From contig NZ_KB891805.1 in NCBI RefSeq assembly GCF_000373565.1, positions 1 through 64,000 on the forward strand: a stretch of 64,000 nt of DNA, given 5' to 3'. Position 1 is the stretch's first letter. Each line of letters begins with the position of its first letter. The DNA is from Streptomyces sp. HmicA12. GTDB taxonomy: Bacteria > Actinomycetota > Actinomycetes > Streptomycetales > Streptomycetaceae. The notes below the pieces were generated by a model. The model had not been told where the DNA came from. It did no database searches and saw nothing but the letters and a program-made list of their open reading frames with translations. Shown here in pieces: positions 8,744 through 19,066 of this stretch. The position numbers and the translations under genes are program-made.

Positions 8744-10362
8744 CCGGCTCCCCGACGGATCTTTCCTACACGCACGGGACCAGCGAGGTCCCTCTCCTCG
8801 GCGACACCATCGGCACCAACCTCCAGCGGGCCGTCGACGCCTGGCCCTACCGTGAGGCGCTCGTCGACGTGCCGAGCGGACGCCGCTGGACCTACGCCCA
8901 ATTCGGCGCCTACGTGGAGAAGTTGGCACGCGGCCTGCTCGCGCGCGGCGTCGCCAAAGGGGACCGGGTCGGGATCTGGGCGGTCAACTGCCCCGAGTGG
9001 GTGCTCGTCCAGTACGCCACCGCCCGCATCGGCGCGATCATGGTGAACATCAACCCGGCCTACCGGGCACACGAGTTGGGGTACGTGCTCAAGCAGTCGG
9101 GCGTCAGCGTCCTCGTCTCGTCGCCCGGGCACAAGGGCACCGACTACCGCGAACTGGTGCGCCAGGTCGCGCCCGAATGTCCGGAGCTGCGCGAGCGCGT
9201 CTTCATCGGCGACCACAGCTGGGACGCGCTCGTCGCGGCCGGCGAATCGGTGCCGTACGACCGACTGGCCGCCCGTGAGGCCGAGTTGTCCTGCGACGAC
9301 CCCATCAACATTCAGTACACGTCCGGCACCACGGGCTTCCCCAAGGGCGCCACCCTCTCCCACCACAACATCCTCAACAACGGCTACTGGGTGGGCGAGA
9401 CCGTCGGCTACAGCGAACAGGACCGGGTGTGCCTGCCGGTGCCCTTCTACCACTGCTTCGGCATGGTGATGGGAAACCTGGGCGCCACCTCGCACGCGGC
9501 CTGCATCGTGATCCCCGCCCCGTCGTTCGAACCGGCGGCGACCCTGCGGGCCGTGCAGCAGGAGCGGTGCACCTCGCTGTACGGCGTACCGACGATGTTC
9601 ATCGCCGAGTTGAACCTGCCCGACTTCGCCACGTACGACCTGTCGAGCCTGCGCACCGGGATCATGGCGGGCTCGCCGTGTCCCGTCGAGGTGATGAAGC
9701 GGGTCGTCGCGGAGATGCACATGGCCGAGGTCTCCATCTGCTACGGCATGACCGAGACCTCGCCCGTCTCCCTGCAGACCCGCCGCGACGACGACCTGGA
9801 GCGCCGCACCGGCACCGTCGGCCGCGTCCTGCCGCACATCGAGGTCAAGGTCGTCGACCCGGTCACCGGCGTCACGCTGCCGCGCGGCGAACCCGGCGAA
9901 CTGTGCACCCGCGGCTACAGCGTGATGCTCGGCTACTGGGCCGAGCCGGAGAAGACCGCCGAAGTCGTCGACGCCGGACGGTGGATGCACACCGGGGACC
10001 TCGCGGTGCTGCGCGAGGACGGGTACGCGCAGATCGTCGGCCGCATCAAGGACATGATCATCCGCGGCGGGGAGAACATCTACCCGCGCGAGATCGAGGA
10101 GTTCCTCTACGGGCATCCGAAGATCGCCGACGTGCAGGTGGTGGGCGTACCGCACGAGAGGTACGGGGAAGAGGTCCTCGCCTGCGTGATCCTGCGGGAT
10201 CCCGCCGACACCCTCGCTCTCGACGAGCTGCGGGCGTACTGCCGCGACCGGCTCGCCCACTACAAGGTGCCGAGCCGGCTGCGGATCCTCGACTCGTTTC
10301 CCATGACCGTCAGCGGGAAGGTGCGGAAAGTCGAACTTCGGGAAGGATACGGGGAGTTGTAG
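8740..10362 (+). CDS. fatty-acyl-CoA synthetase (AMP-binding, FadD-like)
   Basis: 540 residues; the GTG start overlaps the preceding stop (GTGA). ANL motifs: [18 protein letters not shown] at about 192, [10 protein letters not shown], the A8 hinge [36 protein letters not shown], and the catalytic lysine in TVSGKVRK near the end. The [11 protein letters not shown] region and [10 protein letters not shown] are typical of FadD/FACL proteins that activate medium to long fatty acids. Two coupled ligases with different acyl pockets may let the cell use two chain-length classes, or one may serve an aromatic acid. The 3' end faces the GNAT gene, with only 19 bases between stops. Confidence 0.88.
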   Translation: MTGSPTDLSYTHGTSEVPLLGDTIGTNLQRAVDAWPYREALVDVPSGRRWTYAQFGAYVEKLARGLLARGVAKGDRVGIWAVNCPEWVLVQYATARIGAIMVNINPAYRAHELGYVLKQSGVSVLVSSPGHKGTDYRELVRQVAPECPELRERVFIGDHSWDALVAAGESVPYDRLAAREAELSCDDPINIQYTSGTTGFPKGATLSHHNILNNGYWVGETVGYSEQDRVCLPVPFYHCFGMVMGNLGATSHAACIVIPAPSFEPAATLRAVQQERCTSLYGVPTMFIAELNLPDFATYDLSSLRTGIMAGSPCPVEVMKRVVAEMHMAEVSICYGMTETSPVSLQTRRDDDLERRTGTVGRVLPHIEVKVVDPVTGVTLPRGEPGELCTRGYSVMLGYWAEPEKTAEVVDAGRWMHTGDLAVLREDGYAQIVGRIKDMIIRGGENIYPREIEEFLYGHPKIADVQVVGVPHERYGEEVLACVILRDPADTLALDELRAYCRDRLAHYKVPSRLRILDSFPMTVSGKVRKVELREGYGEL

Positions 10363-10381
10363 TCATCTCGGACAAGAGGGC

Positions 10382-10891
10382 TCACAGCTCTCTTCGCATG
10401 CACACCCTGGGCCACCGGTCGAGGCCGTGCTCCGCCTCCGCCGCGCGGATCCCGCGCAGGCCGGGCGTGAGCTCGACCTCGGTGAGCCGGCGGAATCCGA
10501 TGCGCTCGTAGTACGGGGCGTTCCACGGCACGTCGGTGAACGTGGTCAGGGTGAGACCGGTCAGGCCCTGGTCGCGCGCGCAGTCGGCGGCGCGCGCGAC
10601 CAGGGCCTGACCCACTCCTCGCCGGGCGGCGTCCGGATGCACGGTGACCTGCTCGATGTGAAAGGCACCGTCGACGGCTTCCGCCACCAGGTATGCGAGC
10701 GCGGGCCCGGCGTCGTCGTCGGCGGCGACCCAGGCGTGTCCGGCGGCCCGGTAGCGCTCCAGTTCCTCGACGGCCGGCGGCTCGTCGTCGGCGATCGCGG
10801 CCATGCCGAGCGGACGGAAGATCTCCCCGGCGGCCGTCTCGATCTCCTGGAGGCGGGTCAGGTCGCTCGCGGTGGCGGGACGGATGATCAC
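10382..10891 (-). CDS. GNAT-family N-acetyltransferase
   Basis: 169 residues from GTG at 10891. The acetyl-CoA-binding segment is VTVHPDAARRGVGQALV (R/Q-x-x-G-x-G/A type) at about 95-111, followed by the typical C-terminal APYYERIGF motif. It acetylates an unknown amine. Its coding DNA holds a remarkable perfect 20-bp inverted repeat (10561-10610) in the region that encodes the helix after the acetyl-CoA loop. Confidence 0.88.
   Translation of the reverse strand: MIIRPATASDLTRLQEIETAAGEIFRPLGMAAIADDEPPAVEELERYRAAGHAWVAADDDAGPALAYLVAEAVDGAFHIEQVTVHPDAARRGVGQALVARAADCARDQGLTGLTLTTFTDVPWNAPYYERIGFRRLTEVELTPGLRGIRAAEAEHGLDRWPRVCMRREL
10561..10610. repeat. perfect 20-bp inverted repeat inside the GNAT gene
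   Basis: The arms 10561-10580 and 10591-10610 are exact reverse complements around a 10-base loop (CAGTCGGCGG). The core is an alternating CG run flanked by CCTGGT/ACCAGG. It lies wholly in coding sequence, where such a long perfect arm pair is not expected from codon bias alone. Confidence 0.9.
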
Positions 10892-10925
10892 CGGGTCAGT
10901 ATGGCCGGTAGGTCCGGCGGCCCGG

Positions 10926-11618
10926 TCAGGTGCCGCCCGCGATCAGCTCGTCCGCCGGTCCGTTCACCGGTTGCGGCACGCCCGCGAGGTCGAGCACGAA
11001 CAGGGGCACGTTCAGCTCGTCCGCCCGGGTGCGGGCCGCGTCCACGTATCCGGCGAGCGAGAAGTACACGCAGGTCGCCGACTCCGTCATCGACTGCAGC
11101 CACAGGCACTCCACGTCGCGCACGGTCGCGGGCCGCACCGACGGCTCCAGCTGGGCCACGAGGCCGCGGGCCGCGAGCCCGATGCCGGACGGCGGGCGCT
11201 GGTCGGCGCGGCGCACGTCCCGGTAGCCGAGCCAGCGCAGATACAGCGCGACGGCGGTCACCGCGTCGCGCGCGGTACGGATGGCGACGGGCTGGAACGC
11301 GGGGCGCGGCGTCGCCGCCGTCCGCGGCAGCGGTATGTGCTGCGGCGAAGGCACCTGGTCGTCCTGGACGGGGATGCGCAGCACCGTGCCGCAGTCACAG
11401 CCCAGTTCGGGCCGCGGCCAGCGGTCGCGGCGACCGCACACCGGGCAGCGCAGGGTGCACCAGTCGTCGTCCCAGGTGCGGTCGTCGACCGGCTCTGCGG
11501 CGGCGCCGGGCAGCAGCGGCGGTGAGACCGGGGCGCCGCAGGCGCAGGGCAACACCGGGGGAACGTACGCGTGGTCGCGCGAGCAGGCGGGGCACCGCAC
11601 GCGGACGGGCTCGGCCAT
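10926..11618 (-). CDS. zinc-ribbon protein with degenerate Mrr/restriction-endonuclease-like domain
   Basis: 230 residues, start ATG 11618 with AGGAGG. The N-terminus has four cysteine pairs (CPAC, CAC, CPVC, CDC; residues about 8-80), which suggests two zinc ribbons. The C-terminal half (DAVTAVALYLRWLGYRDVRR; later FSLAGYVDAARTRADEL and VPLFVLDLAG) follows the layout of Mrr-type endonuclease folds. The place of the catalytic Gln-x-Lys reads QLE, so nuclease activity is doubtful. I read it as a nucleic-acid or protein-binding relative. The family is my inference from fold pattern; no close named homologue is recognised. Confidence 0.6.
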   Translation of the reverse strand: MAEPVRVRCPACSRDHAYVPPVLPCACGAPVSPPLLPGAAAEPVDDRTWDDDWCTLRCPVCGRRDRWPRPELGCDCGTVLRIPVQDDQVPSPQHIPLPRTAATPRPAFQPVAIRTARDAVTAVALYLRWLGYRDVRRADQRPPSGIGLAARGLVAQLEPSVRPATVRDVECLWLQSMTESATCVYFSLAGYVDAARTRADELNVPLFVLDLAGVPQPVNGPADELIAGGT

Positions 11619-11682
11619 GACACACCTCCTGGGGCCCCGGCATGCCGCGGATTTCGGATCGACGTGAGTCTCATCATCCACC

Positions 11683-11751
11683 TTGACGGCCGCGAAGACC
11701 CCCCTCTACATTGCTTCCATATAGCAGAACCTAGTTTCCACTATGCGGAAA
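11683..11751 (+). promoter_or_regulatory. gcl promoter with paired AllR-type operator
   Basis: A -35-like TTGACG (11683-11688) is followed after 18 bases by TACATT (11707-11712). Two 15-bp sites follow: TTCC-ATATAGC-AGAA (11715-11729) and TTCC-ACTATGC-GGAA (11736-11750), with centres 21 bp apart, two helical turns. The first covers the expected transcription start. The second extends to TTTCC...GGAAA, and a further GTGGAAAC half-site lies at 11758-11765. The same paired design precedes hyi, malate synthase and allB. Confidence 0.7.
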
Positions 11752-11889
11752 ACGTAGTGGAAACTGTACGAAGATCGATCACGGAATTCAGAGCTCGCCG
11801 CGGGGCGCGACGGGAGCGCGAATCCGACATCCGAAGACAGAGCTGACAAGACGGTGACCTACAAGTCACTGCAGGAGTCGGGAGCACTC

Positions 11890-13677
<1,788 letters not shown>

Positions 13678-13718
13678 CCGACAGGATCGGACAGACCTCC
13701 CGAGGGGGGACACAGGGC

Positions 13719-13752
13719 CAGGCGGGCCACCGGTGCACCGGTGGCCCGCCTG
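13719..13752 (+). terminator. perfect 15-bp hairpin after gcl
   Basis: Positions 13719-13733 pair fully with 13738-13752 around a TGCA loop, so the whole 34-base unit is a perfect palindrome. It lies 42 bases past the gcl stop. There is no long T run, as is common for Streptomyces terminators. Confidence 0.8.
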
Positions 13753-13817
13753 CTTGTGCTCTGCGCGGCGTGCCTTACCGTTCACGACAACGGCCAAAGA
13801 TCCTCGGGGAGTGCCAC

Positions 13818-14249
13818 GTGGGCGCATGGATGGACTACTTCAGTGCCGCCGACGACGAGACGGCGGCGGCACAGCTGGACGTGGGCGAGGTGCCCGGCGC
13901 CGTCTGCGGCAACGGGATCGACCCGGCCGTGATGATCGGCAACCTGGAGGCCCTGCTGACCGGCCGCAGCTACGACGACGTACGGGCGGACCCGCGCCAG
14001 GCCGCGCTGGTCGCACAGGAGGAGGACTGCGCGGTCGTCGTCACGACGCTGACGGACGGCCTGCGGGACGCCCTCGCCGGCGCCGACGCGCGGGCGCTGC
14101 GCACGGCGGCGGCCGCCTGGGGGCGCACGGAGGAGTTCGACGGGGACGAGGAGGAGGGCGAGCTGGCGGACCTGGTCGAGTCGTTCGCCGCCCTGGCCGT
14201 GGACGCGCGGGCGGCCGGACATCATCTGTACTGCCGCATCAGCATGTGA
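13818..14249 (+). CDS. conserved actinobacterial hypothetical protein
   Basis: 143 residues, acidic, no membrane or signal segment. I do not recognise a family. Features are the N-terminal MDYFSAADDETAAAQLD, a central GNLEALLTGRSYDDV, and a glutamate/aspartate block (EEFDGDEEEGELADL) before a short C-terminus ending HHLYCRISM. The GTG at 13818 follows GGGAG; an internal ATG at the fifth codon is an alternative. It lies between the gcl hairpin and its own hairpin, so it is probably a single gene. Position beside gcl suggests, but does not show, a link to glyoxylate use. Confidence 0.75.
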   Translation: MGAWMDYFSAADDETAAAQLDVGEVPGAVCGNGIDPAVMIGNLEALLTGRSYDDVRADPRQAALVAQEEDCAVVVTTLTDGLRDALAGADARALRTAAAAWGRTEEFDGDEEEGELADLVESFAALAVDARAAGHHLYCRISM

Positions 14250-14282
14250 GGCGGCGGCCGTACCGGACGCCGGTACGCGAAA

Positions 14283-14318
14283 GAGCCCCCGGGTACGGAC
14301 CGTCGTACCCGGGGGCTC
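14283..14318 (+). terminator. 14-bp hairpin terminator
   Basis: Arms 14283-14296 and 14305-14318 (GAGCCCCCGGGTAC and its complement) enclose an 8-base loop. It follows the 143-residue gene by 33 bases. Confidence 0.8.
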
Positions 14319-14649
14319 CTGGTTCGGGAGGTGGTTGCCGTCCGACGGCGCGCGACTGGCGAAACATGCATGCGCGCCACCGGACGGAGTGTGAGTGGCT
14401 GGGACCGCGGCGGCTGTACGACGGTCCGCCGGGCACGCCCTCCCTCAGGTCGAAAGGGGGCCCGGAGACCTTCACCACCGCACTGGCTCGCACGAACCGC
14501 CGCGGTCCCCGCACGGCGCCAGCCGCATCGACTGGCGCAGTCTCCCGTACCCGTCCCGCACGACCACCCCTCATCCGGGTCGCGCGAGCGGTACGGGCCT
14601 ACGCGTACGGAGCTGACCTCCCGTCAATCCCCGTACGCTGCTTGTGGGT
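14319..14649. other. non-coding stretch between hypothetical gene and katA, nothing recognised
   Basis: About 330 bases with open frames that show no protein-like sequence and no ribosome site. There are several short GC palindromes (e.g. around CGCGGCGGC, 14407-14415) but no recognised riboswitch, tRNA or repeat. The region faces the 3' ends of both neighbours, so no promoter is needed here. Confidence 0.5.
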
Positions 14650-16107
14650 TCAGTCCTCGCGCAGGGCGCGGACCGCCGCCTCCACGCGCTTGCCGTAGTC
14701 CGGGTCGGCGGCGTGGAAGTGGGCCAGGTTCTTCTCCACGATGTCGTCGTGCGAGACCTGGGAGAGCCCGCCGGCGATGTTCGCCACCAGACGTCCCTTC
14801 TCGTCCTCCGACATCAGGCGGTACAGCTCGCCCGCCTGGAAGAAGTCGTCGTCCTTGGTGTGGGCCGGCGCCTCGTGCGTCCCGGTGTACCCGGAGACGG
14901 CGAGCGGCGCGGCCAGCGGGCGGCCGGTCTCGACCGGGCCGTCGAAGGAGTTCGGCTCGTAGTTCTTGCGGGTGCGGCCGTAGGCGTTGGTGGCCATCAG
15001 ACCGTCGCGGCCGTAGTTGTCGGCCGAGGTCGCCTTGGGGGAGTTGACCGGCAGCTGGGTGTGGTTGACGCCCAGGCGGTAGCGGTGCGCGTCCGCGTAG
15101 GCGAACAGGCGGCCCTGGAGCATCTTGTCCGGCGAGGGACCGATGCCCGGCACGAAGTTGTTCGGGGAGAACGCGGCCTGCTCGACCTCGGCGAAGACGT
15201 TGTCCGGGTTGCGGTCGAGGACCAGGCGGCCCACGCGCTGCAGCGGGTAGTCCTTGTGCGGCCACACCTTGGTGAGGTCGAACGGGTTGAAGCGGTAGTC
15301 CGCCGCCTCGGCCGCCGGCATGATCTGGACGTACAGCGTCCAGGACGGGTGGACACCGCGCTCGATGGCCTGGAGCAGGTCCGTCTGGTGCGAGTTGGCG
15401 TCCTTGCCGACGATCTCCTGGGCCTGCTCGGCGGAGAGCGAGCGGATGCCCTGGTTGGTCTTGAAGTGGTACTTCACGAAGAAGGCTTCGCCCTGCTCGT
15501 TCGTCCACTGGTAGGTGTGCGAGCCGTAGCCGTTCATGTGCCGGTACGAGGCCGGGATGCCGCGGTCGCCCATCAGCCAGGTCACCTGGTGCGTGGCCTC
15601 GGGGGCGTGCGCCCAGAAGTCCCAGACGTTCTCCGGCTCCTGCTTGCCCGTGAACGGGTCGCGCTTCTGGGAGTGGATGAAGTCGGGGAACTTGATCGGG
15701 TCCTTGATGAAGAACACCGGGGTGTTGTTGCCGACGAGGTCGTAGTTGCCCTCTTCGGTGTAGAACTTCAGGGCGAAGCCGCGCGGGTCACGGACGGCGT
15801 CCGCGCCACCGAGGTTGTCGGCGACGGTCGAGAAGCGCAGGAAGACCTCGGTGCGCTTGCCGATCGTGTTCAGGAAGTCGGCGTGGGTGAAGCCGGTGAC
15901 GTCGTCGGTCACCTCGAAGTGGCCGTAGGCGCCGGAGCCGCGGGCGTGCACCACGCGCTCCGGGATGCGCTCACGGTTGAAGCGGGCGAGCTTCTCCAGG
16001 AGCTGCTGGTCCTGGAGCAGGATCGGGCCGCCCACGCCTGCGGTGGCGGAGTTCTGATTGTCGGCGACTGGGGCGCCGGACTCGGTCGTGAGCACACGCT
16101 TCGGCAT
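14650..16107 (-). CDS. katA: haem catalase (clade 3, small subunit)
   Basis: 485 residues, the usual size of small-subunit monofunctional catalases that turn H2O2 into water and oxygen. The active-site histidine lies in [17 protein letters not shown] (about residues 52-68). The distal asparagine region and the haem-ligand tyrosine motif [14 protein letters not shown] (about 335) are present, and [21 protein letters not shown] is typical of the family. It sits between glxR and gcl, so its likely job is removing the H2O2 made by uricase. The promoter region carries two TCAACA-N3-TGTTGA palindromes, the same motif found before uraD, the first gene of the uricase operon. Confidence 0.96.
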   Translation of the reverse strand: MPKRVLTTESGAPVADNQNSATAGVGGPILLQDQQLLEKLARFNRERIPERVVHARGSGAYGHFEVTDDVTGFTHADFLNTIGKRTEVFLRFSTVADNLGGADAVRDPRGFALKFYTEEGNYDLVGNNTPVFFIKDPIKFPDFIHSQKRDPFTGKQEPENVWDFWAHAPEATHQVTWLMGDRGIPASYRHMNGYGSHTYQWTNEQGEAFFVKYHFKTNQGIRSLSAEQAQEIVGKDANSHQTDLLQAIERGVHPSWTLYVQIMPAAEAADYRFNPFDLTKVWPHKDYPLQRVGRLVLDRNPDNVFAEVEQAAFSPNNFVPGIGPSPDKMLQGRLFAYADAHRYRLGVNHTQLPVNSPKATSADNYGRDGLMATNAYGRTRKNYEPNSFDGPVETGRPLAAPLAVSGYTGTHEAPAHTKDDDFFQAGELYRLMSEDEKGRLVANIAGGLSQVSHDDIVEKNLAHFHAADPDYGKRVEAAVRALRED

Positions 16108-16163
16108 TATTCGAGGCGACCTTCCGTGCAGTGGCTGCTGACGATGGCTGAGGATGACAGGGA

Positions 16164-16226
16164 GCGTAAGGAGCCCTGAACTGCCACGTCAACAGTTTGT
16201 TGAAGTTGAAGTCAACAGAATGTTGA
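16164..16226 (-). promoter_or_regulatory. katA promoter with two TCAACA-N3-TGTTGA palindromes
   Basis: Two 15-bp palindromes, TCAACA-GTT-TGTTGA (16189-16203) and TCAACA-GAA-TGTTGA (16212-16226), have centres 23 bp apart. On the minus strand TTGACG (complement of 16187-16192) overlaps the first one and is 17 bases from TTACGC (16164-16169), a plausible -35/-10 pair. A protein bound here would cover the -35 element. The regulator is unknown. Confidence 0.7.
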
Positions 16227-16313
16227 AGTTTTGGAGATGGTTCCGGGCCGCGACGGCGCCTGGGCGCGACAGGACAGGTGTCAGCGCCGCCGCGGCCCGG
16301 AAGTCTGGGGGAG

Positions 16314-17210
16314 CTACGCGACCTGGTTGCCGGAGAGGCGCTCGACCGAGCGCAGCAGCGCGGAGTGGTCGAGGCCGCCGTCGCCCTGGGCGCGCAGCGA
16401 GGCGACCAGCTGGGCGACCACACCGCCGACGGGCAGGGCCGCGCCGACGTTGCGGGCGGCGTCGGTGACGATGCCCATGTCCTTGTGGTGCAGGTCGATG
16501 CGGAAGCCCGGCTTGAAGTCCCGGTTGAGGAAGTTGTCCTTCTTGCGGGTCAGCACGGTGGAGCCGGCGAGGCCGCCGTTGAGGACGTCGAGCGCGGCCT
16601 TCAGGTCCACGCCGGACTTCTCCAGGAAGACCACGGCCTCGGCGCACGCCTGGATGTTCACGGCGACGATCAGCTGGTTGGCGGCCTTCACGGTCTGGCC
16701 CGAGCCGTGCGGACCGCACAGCACGATGGTCTTGCCGAGCGCGTCGAGCAGCGGCTTGGCCTCGTCGAAGTCGCCCTGCTCGCCGCCGACCATGATGGAC
16801 AGGACGGCCTCGATCGCGCCGGCCTCGCCACCGGACACCGGGGCGTCGATGACGCGGATGCCCTTGTCCTTGGCGTTCTTGGCCAGGTCGACCGAGGTCT
16901 GCGGCGTGATCGACGACATGTCGACGAGCAGCGCGCCCGACTTCGCGTTCTCCAGGATGCCGTCGGCGCCGTACGCGATGGCCTCGACCTGCGGGGAGGC
17001 CGGGACCATGGTGACGATCACGTCGGCGTCCTTGACCGCCTCGGCGATCGACTTCGCGGCGGTGCCGCCGGCCGCGGCGAGGCGGTCCAGCTTGTCCTGC
17101 TCCAGGGTGAAGCCCGTGACGTCGTAACCGGCCTTGATCAGGTTCTCCGACATGGGCGAACCCATGATGCCGAGACCGATCCACGCGACCTTGGGGAGGT
17201 TGTTGCTCAT
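16314..17210 (-). CDS. glxR: tartronate semialdehyde (2-hydroxy-3-oxopropionate) reductase
   Basis: 298 residues of the beta-hydroxyacid dehydrogenase family. The N-terminal Rossmann fold starts IGLGIMGSPMSENLIKAGYD, the substrate loop is DAPVSGGEAGAIEA (about 120), and the catalytic lysine lies in GSGQTVKAANQLIV (about 170). It reduces tartronate semialdehyde, the Gcl product, to D-glycerate with NAD(P)H. It follows hyi with 87 bases between and no visible terminator, so the two probably form one transcript driven by the hyi operator-promoter. The intergenic space contains a run of tandem GGGGCCGC units. Confidence 0.94.
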   Translation of the reverse strand: MSNNLPKVAWIGLGIMGSPMSENLIKAGYDVTGFTLEQDKLDRLAAAGGTAAKSIAEAVKDADVIVTMVPASPQVEAIAYGADGILENAKSGALLVDMSSITPQTSVDLAKNAKDKGIRVIDAPVSGGEAGAIEAVLSIMVGGEQGDFDEAKPLLDALGKTIVLCGPHGSGQTVKAANQLIVAVNIQACAEAVVFLEKSGVDLKAALDVLNGGLAGSTVLTRKKDNFLNRDFKPGFRIDLHHKDMGIVTDAARNVGAALPVGGVVAQLVASLRAQGDGGLDHSALLRSVERLSGNQVA

Positions 17211-17297
17211 GAGGGTGACTCCAAAAGCGTTGTTGCGTCGATGAGTTGGCGGGGCCGCGGGGCCGCGGGGCCGCGGGGCCGCTGGGCCCGGAGGCGC

Positions 17298-18152
17298 TCA
17301 GGCGGCGCGGTGCTCGCGCGGCAGCCAGTCGAAGGCCTCGGCGCTCGGGCGGTCGCCCGGCTTGTACTCCAGGCCGACATAGCCCTCGTAACCGGCCTTC
17401 GCCAGCTGGTCGAGCAGCTCCTCCAGGGGCAGCGAGCCGGTGCCCGGCGCGCCACGGCCCGGGTTGTCGGCGATCTGCACATGGGCCGTCTTGTCGGCGT
17501 AGGCGCTGATGACCTGCGGCAGGTCCTCGCCGTTCATGGACAGGTGGTACAGGTCCATCAGGAACTTGGCGTTGCCGAGGCCGGTCGCCGCGTTCACCTT
17601 GTCCACGATCTCGATCGCCTTGGGGGCGCTCACGATCGGGCACTTCGGCGACTCGGGCTTGTTGAGGGCCTCGATGAGCAGCACGGCGCCGACTCGGTCG
17701 GCGGCGCGGGCCGCCAGCACCAGGTTCTCCAGGGCGAGTTCGTCCTGGGCGGCCTCGTCCACGCCGTCGACGCGGTTGCCGTAGAGCGCGTTGAGCGCCT
17801 TGCAGCCGAGGGACTGGGCGAAGTCGGCCGCGATGTCGATGTTCGCGCGGAACTTGTCGCTCTCCTCGCCGGGGATCGACAGGGCGCCCCGGTCGGGACC
17901 CGGTAGCTGGCCCGCGTAGAAGTTCAGCCCCGTCAGCTGGACGCCGGCGTCCTCGATCGCGCCGCGCAGGGCGTCGAGCTCGGACCGCTCGGGGGTGGGG
18001 GCGTCGACCCAGGGCCACCACAGCTCGACCGCGGTGAAGCCCGCCGCGGCGGCGGCCGCGGGACGCTCCAGGAGCGGGAGTTCCGTGAAGAGGATCGACA
18101 GGTTGACGTTGAAGCGCTGGTCTGCGGCTGCACCCAATTCAAAACCTGGCAT
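17298..18152 (-). CDS. hyi: hydroxypyruvate isomerase (TIM-barrel sugar isomerase family)
   Basis: 284 residues of the xylose-isomerase-like TIM barrel family. Typical pieces are FNVNLSILFTELPLLERPAA at the N-terminus, the LNFYAGQLPGPDRG loop, LLIEALN with the metal-ligand glutamate, MDLYHLSMNGED, and VQIADNPGRGAPGTGSL. Such enzymes convert hydroxypyruvate and tartronate semialdehyde into each other. The start ATG 18152 is chosen for the canonical N-terminus; it follows GGGAG at a rather long spacing. First gene of hyi-glxR, divergent from a small thiamine-binding-fold protein. Confidence 0.92.
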   Translation of the reverse strand: MPGFELGAAADQRFNVNLSILFTELPLLERPAAAAAAGFTAVELWWPWVDAPTPERSELDALRGAIEDAGVQLTGLNFYAGQLPGPDRGALSIPGEESDKFRANIDIAADFAQSLGCKALNALYGNRVDGVDEAAQDELALENLVLAARAADRVGAVLLIEALNKPESPKCPIVSAPKAIEIVDKVNAATGLGNAKFLMDLYHLSMNGEDLPQVISAYADKTAHVQIADNPGRGAPGTGSLPLEELLDQLAKAGYEGYVGLEYKPGDRPSAEAFDWLPREHRAA

Positions 18153-18180
18153 GGGGGTCGGCGCTCCCTTCCGTAAGTTG

Positions 18181-18245
18181 TTCCGTATCGCGGAAGTTAG
18201 TTTCTGCTTGATGGAAGGTTGCCTGCGGTCCGTGGGAACTGTCAA
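18181..18245 (-). promoter_or_regulatory. hyi-glxR promoter with paired AllR-type operator
   Basis: Two 15-bp sites, TTCC-GTATCGC-GGAA (18181-18195) and TTCT-GCTTGAT-GGAA (18202-18216), have centres exactly 21 bp apart as in the gcl promoter. On the minus strand a TTGACA (complement of 18240-18245) is the likely -35, with a weak -10 (CAACCT). The expected start of transcription would fall in the second site. Confidence 0.65.
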
Positions 18246-18288
18246 GAGGGGCTGCCGGAAAAACCGCGAACGGCATTAGGTTGAGCCC

Positions 18289-18552
18289 GTGCGATTGAGA
18301 GTGGAGTTCACGACCGAGCCCTTCGACCTCGACGAGGCGCCGCCGCACGCGGTGGTCGCCCGCGACGTCATCCAGGGGGCCGACCTGGACGCGGTGGACG
18401 TCGGACCGTTCGGCAACACGGCGGAGGGGGAGGCCGGCCGCGTGCTCACCGCGGTCGACGCCCTGCTGCGCCAGGCACTGGAGGCCGGGGCCACCCGGGT
18501 CTCGCTCCAGGTCAATGTGCTCGGAAACGGGTCCGGGGAGGGCGATAAGTGA
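18289..18552 (+). CDS. small MTH1187/YkoF-like (thiamine-binding fold) protein
   Basis: 87 residues. The second half, VGPFGNTAEGEAGRVLTAV, then LEAGATRVSLQVNVLG, aligns well with the MTH1187/YqgV family, whose members form ferredoxin-like dimers and in some cases bind thiamine-type ligands. Its stop overlaps the GTG start of the next gene (GTGA), so the two are translated together and the small protein may sense a ligand for the DNA-binding partner. It diverges from hyi, whose operator lies in the shared intergenic space. The function in purine use is inferred from position only. Confidence 0.6.
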   Translation: MRLRVEFTTEPFDLDEAPPHAVVARDVIQGADLDAVDVGPFGNTAEGEAGRVLTAVDALLRQALEAGATRVSLQVNVLGNGSGEGDK

Positions 18553-18917
18553 CCGGTCTCGGGGACGACCCCTTCGTCAGAGCGGTCAAGCCGCTCGTCG
18601 ACGCCATGGGGGGCGAGATGCTGCCGCCGAGCGAGGCGGACAAGGACGACGTCGTGCTGAGCTGGGAGGGCGCGGACGTGATGGCGGTCCGGCTGCCCCA
18701 GCTGGCCGATTCGCTGGACCACATCCTGGCCGCCATGGAGCGCGGACGGGGCCGGCCGCTGGCCGAGCTCGACCGCAAGGAGAAGCAGGAGGTCGTACGG
18801 GTCCTGGAGGCGCGCGGCGCCTTCTCGGTGCGACACGGCGTGGAGACCGTGGCCGGGGCGCTCGGTGTTTCCCGGTTCACCGTCTACAACTACCTCAACC
18901 GGGAGAAGGCCCCCTGA
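18549..18917 (+). CDS. DauR/HTH_22-type helix-turn-helix protein
   Basis: 122 residues. The C-terminal half, LDRKEKQEVVRVLEARGAFS, then HGVETVAGALGVSRFTVYNYLN, is the helix-turn-helix found at the end of YheO/DauR proteins. The usual N-terminal PAS-like sensor domain is shortened to about 60 residues (VKPLVDAMGGEMLPPSEADK, then VVLSWEGADVMAVRLPQLAD). It is coupled to the MTH1187-like gene and lies between hyi and the uricase operon, so it may be a second local regulator of the purine genes, for example at the TCAACA-N3-TGTTGA sites. That assignment is inference. Confidence 0.75.
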   Translation: MTGLGDDPFVRAVKPLVDAMGGEMLPPSEADKDDVVLSWEGADVMAVRLPQLADSLDHILAAMERGRGRPLAELDRKEKQEVVRVLEARGAFSVRHGVETVAGALGVSRFTVYNYLNREKAP

Positions 18918-18942
18918 CCTGGGACGTGTTCCCGGTCCACTG

Positions 18943-18975
18943 ACCGCCGTCCGGATACCGGACGGCGGTTTTTGT
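18943..18975 (+). terminator. strong intrinsic terminator
   Basis: A perfect 12-bp stem (18943-18954 with 18958-18969) around an ATA loop is followed by TTTTTG. It separates the HTH gene from the uraD promoter. Confidence 0.92.
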
Positions 18976-18987
18976 CACTCGAAGTTT

Positions 18988-19028
18988 TCAACAAAGTGTT
19001 GACGCGATGTTTCCGAGGGCGTTAGCTA
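18988..19028 (+). promoter_or_regulatory. uraD operon promoter with TCAACA-N3-TGTTGA operator
   Basis: The palindrome TCAACA-AAG-TGTTGA (18988-19002) overlaps a -35 TTGACG (18999-19004). An 18-base spacer leads to TAGCTA (19023-19028). As in katA, the right half of the palindrome doubles as the -35 hexamer, so a repressor there would exclude RNA polymerase. Confidence 0.68.
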
Positions 19029-19066
19029 TCCGCAGCCCGTCCAGCACAAGGCCACGGAGGCATCCC

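Noticed and set aside
6065..8929. 954-codon minus-strand frame across the acyl-CoA ligase
   Set aside because: High GC keeps the antisense frame open. Only the part from GTG 6916 is a real LuxR protein.
14319..14649. Small gene or riboswitch before katA
   Set aside because: Frames are short, compositionally odd and lack ribosome sites, and the region is downstream of katA, not in its leader.
16189..16226. PerR/CatR box at katA
   Set aside because: The palindromes have TCAACA/TGTTGA halves, unlike the A/T-rich Fur-family boxes, and they recur before purine genes rather than oxidative-stress genes.
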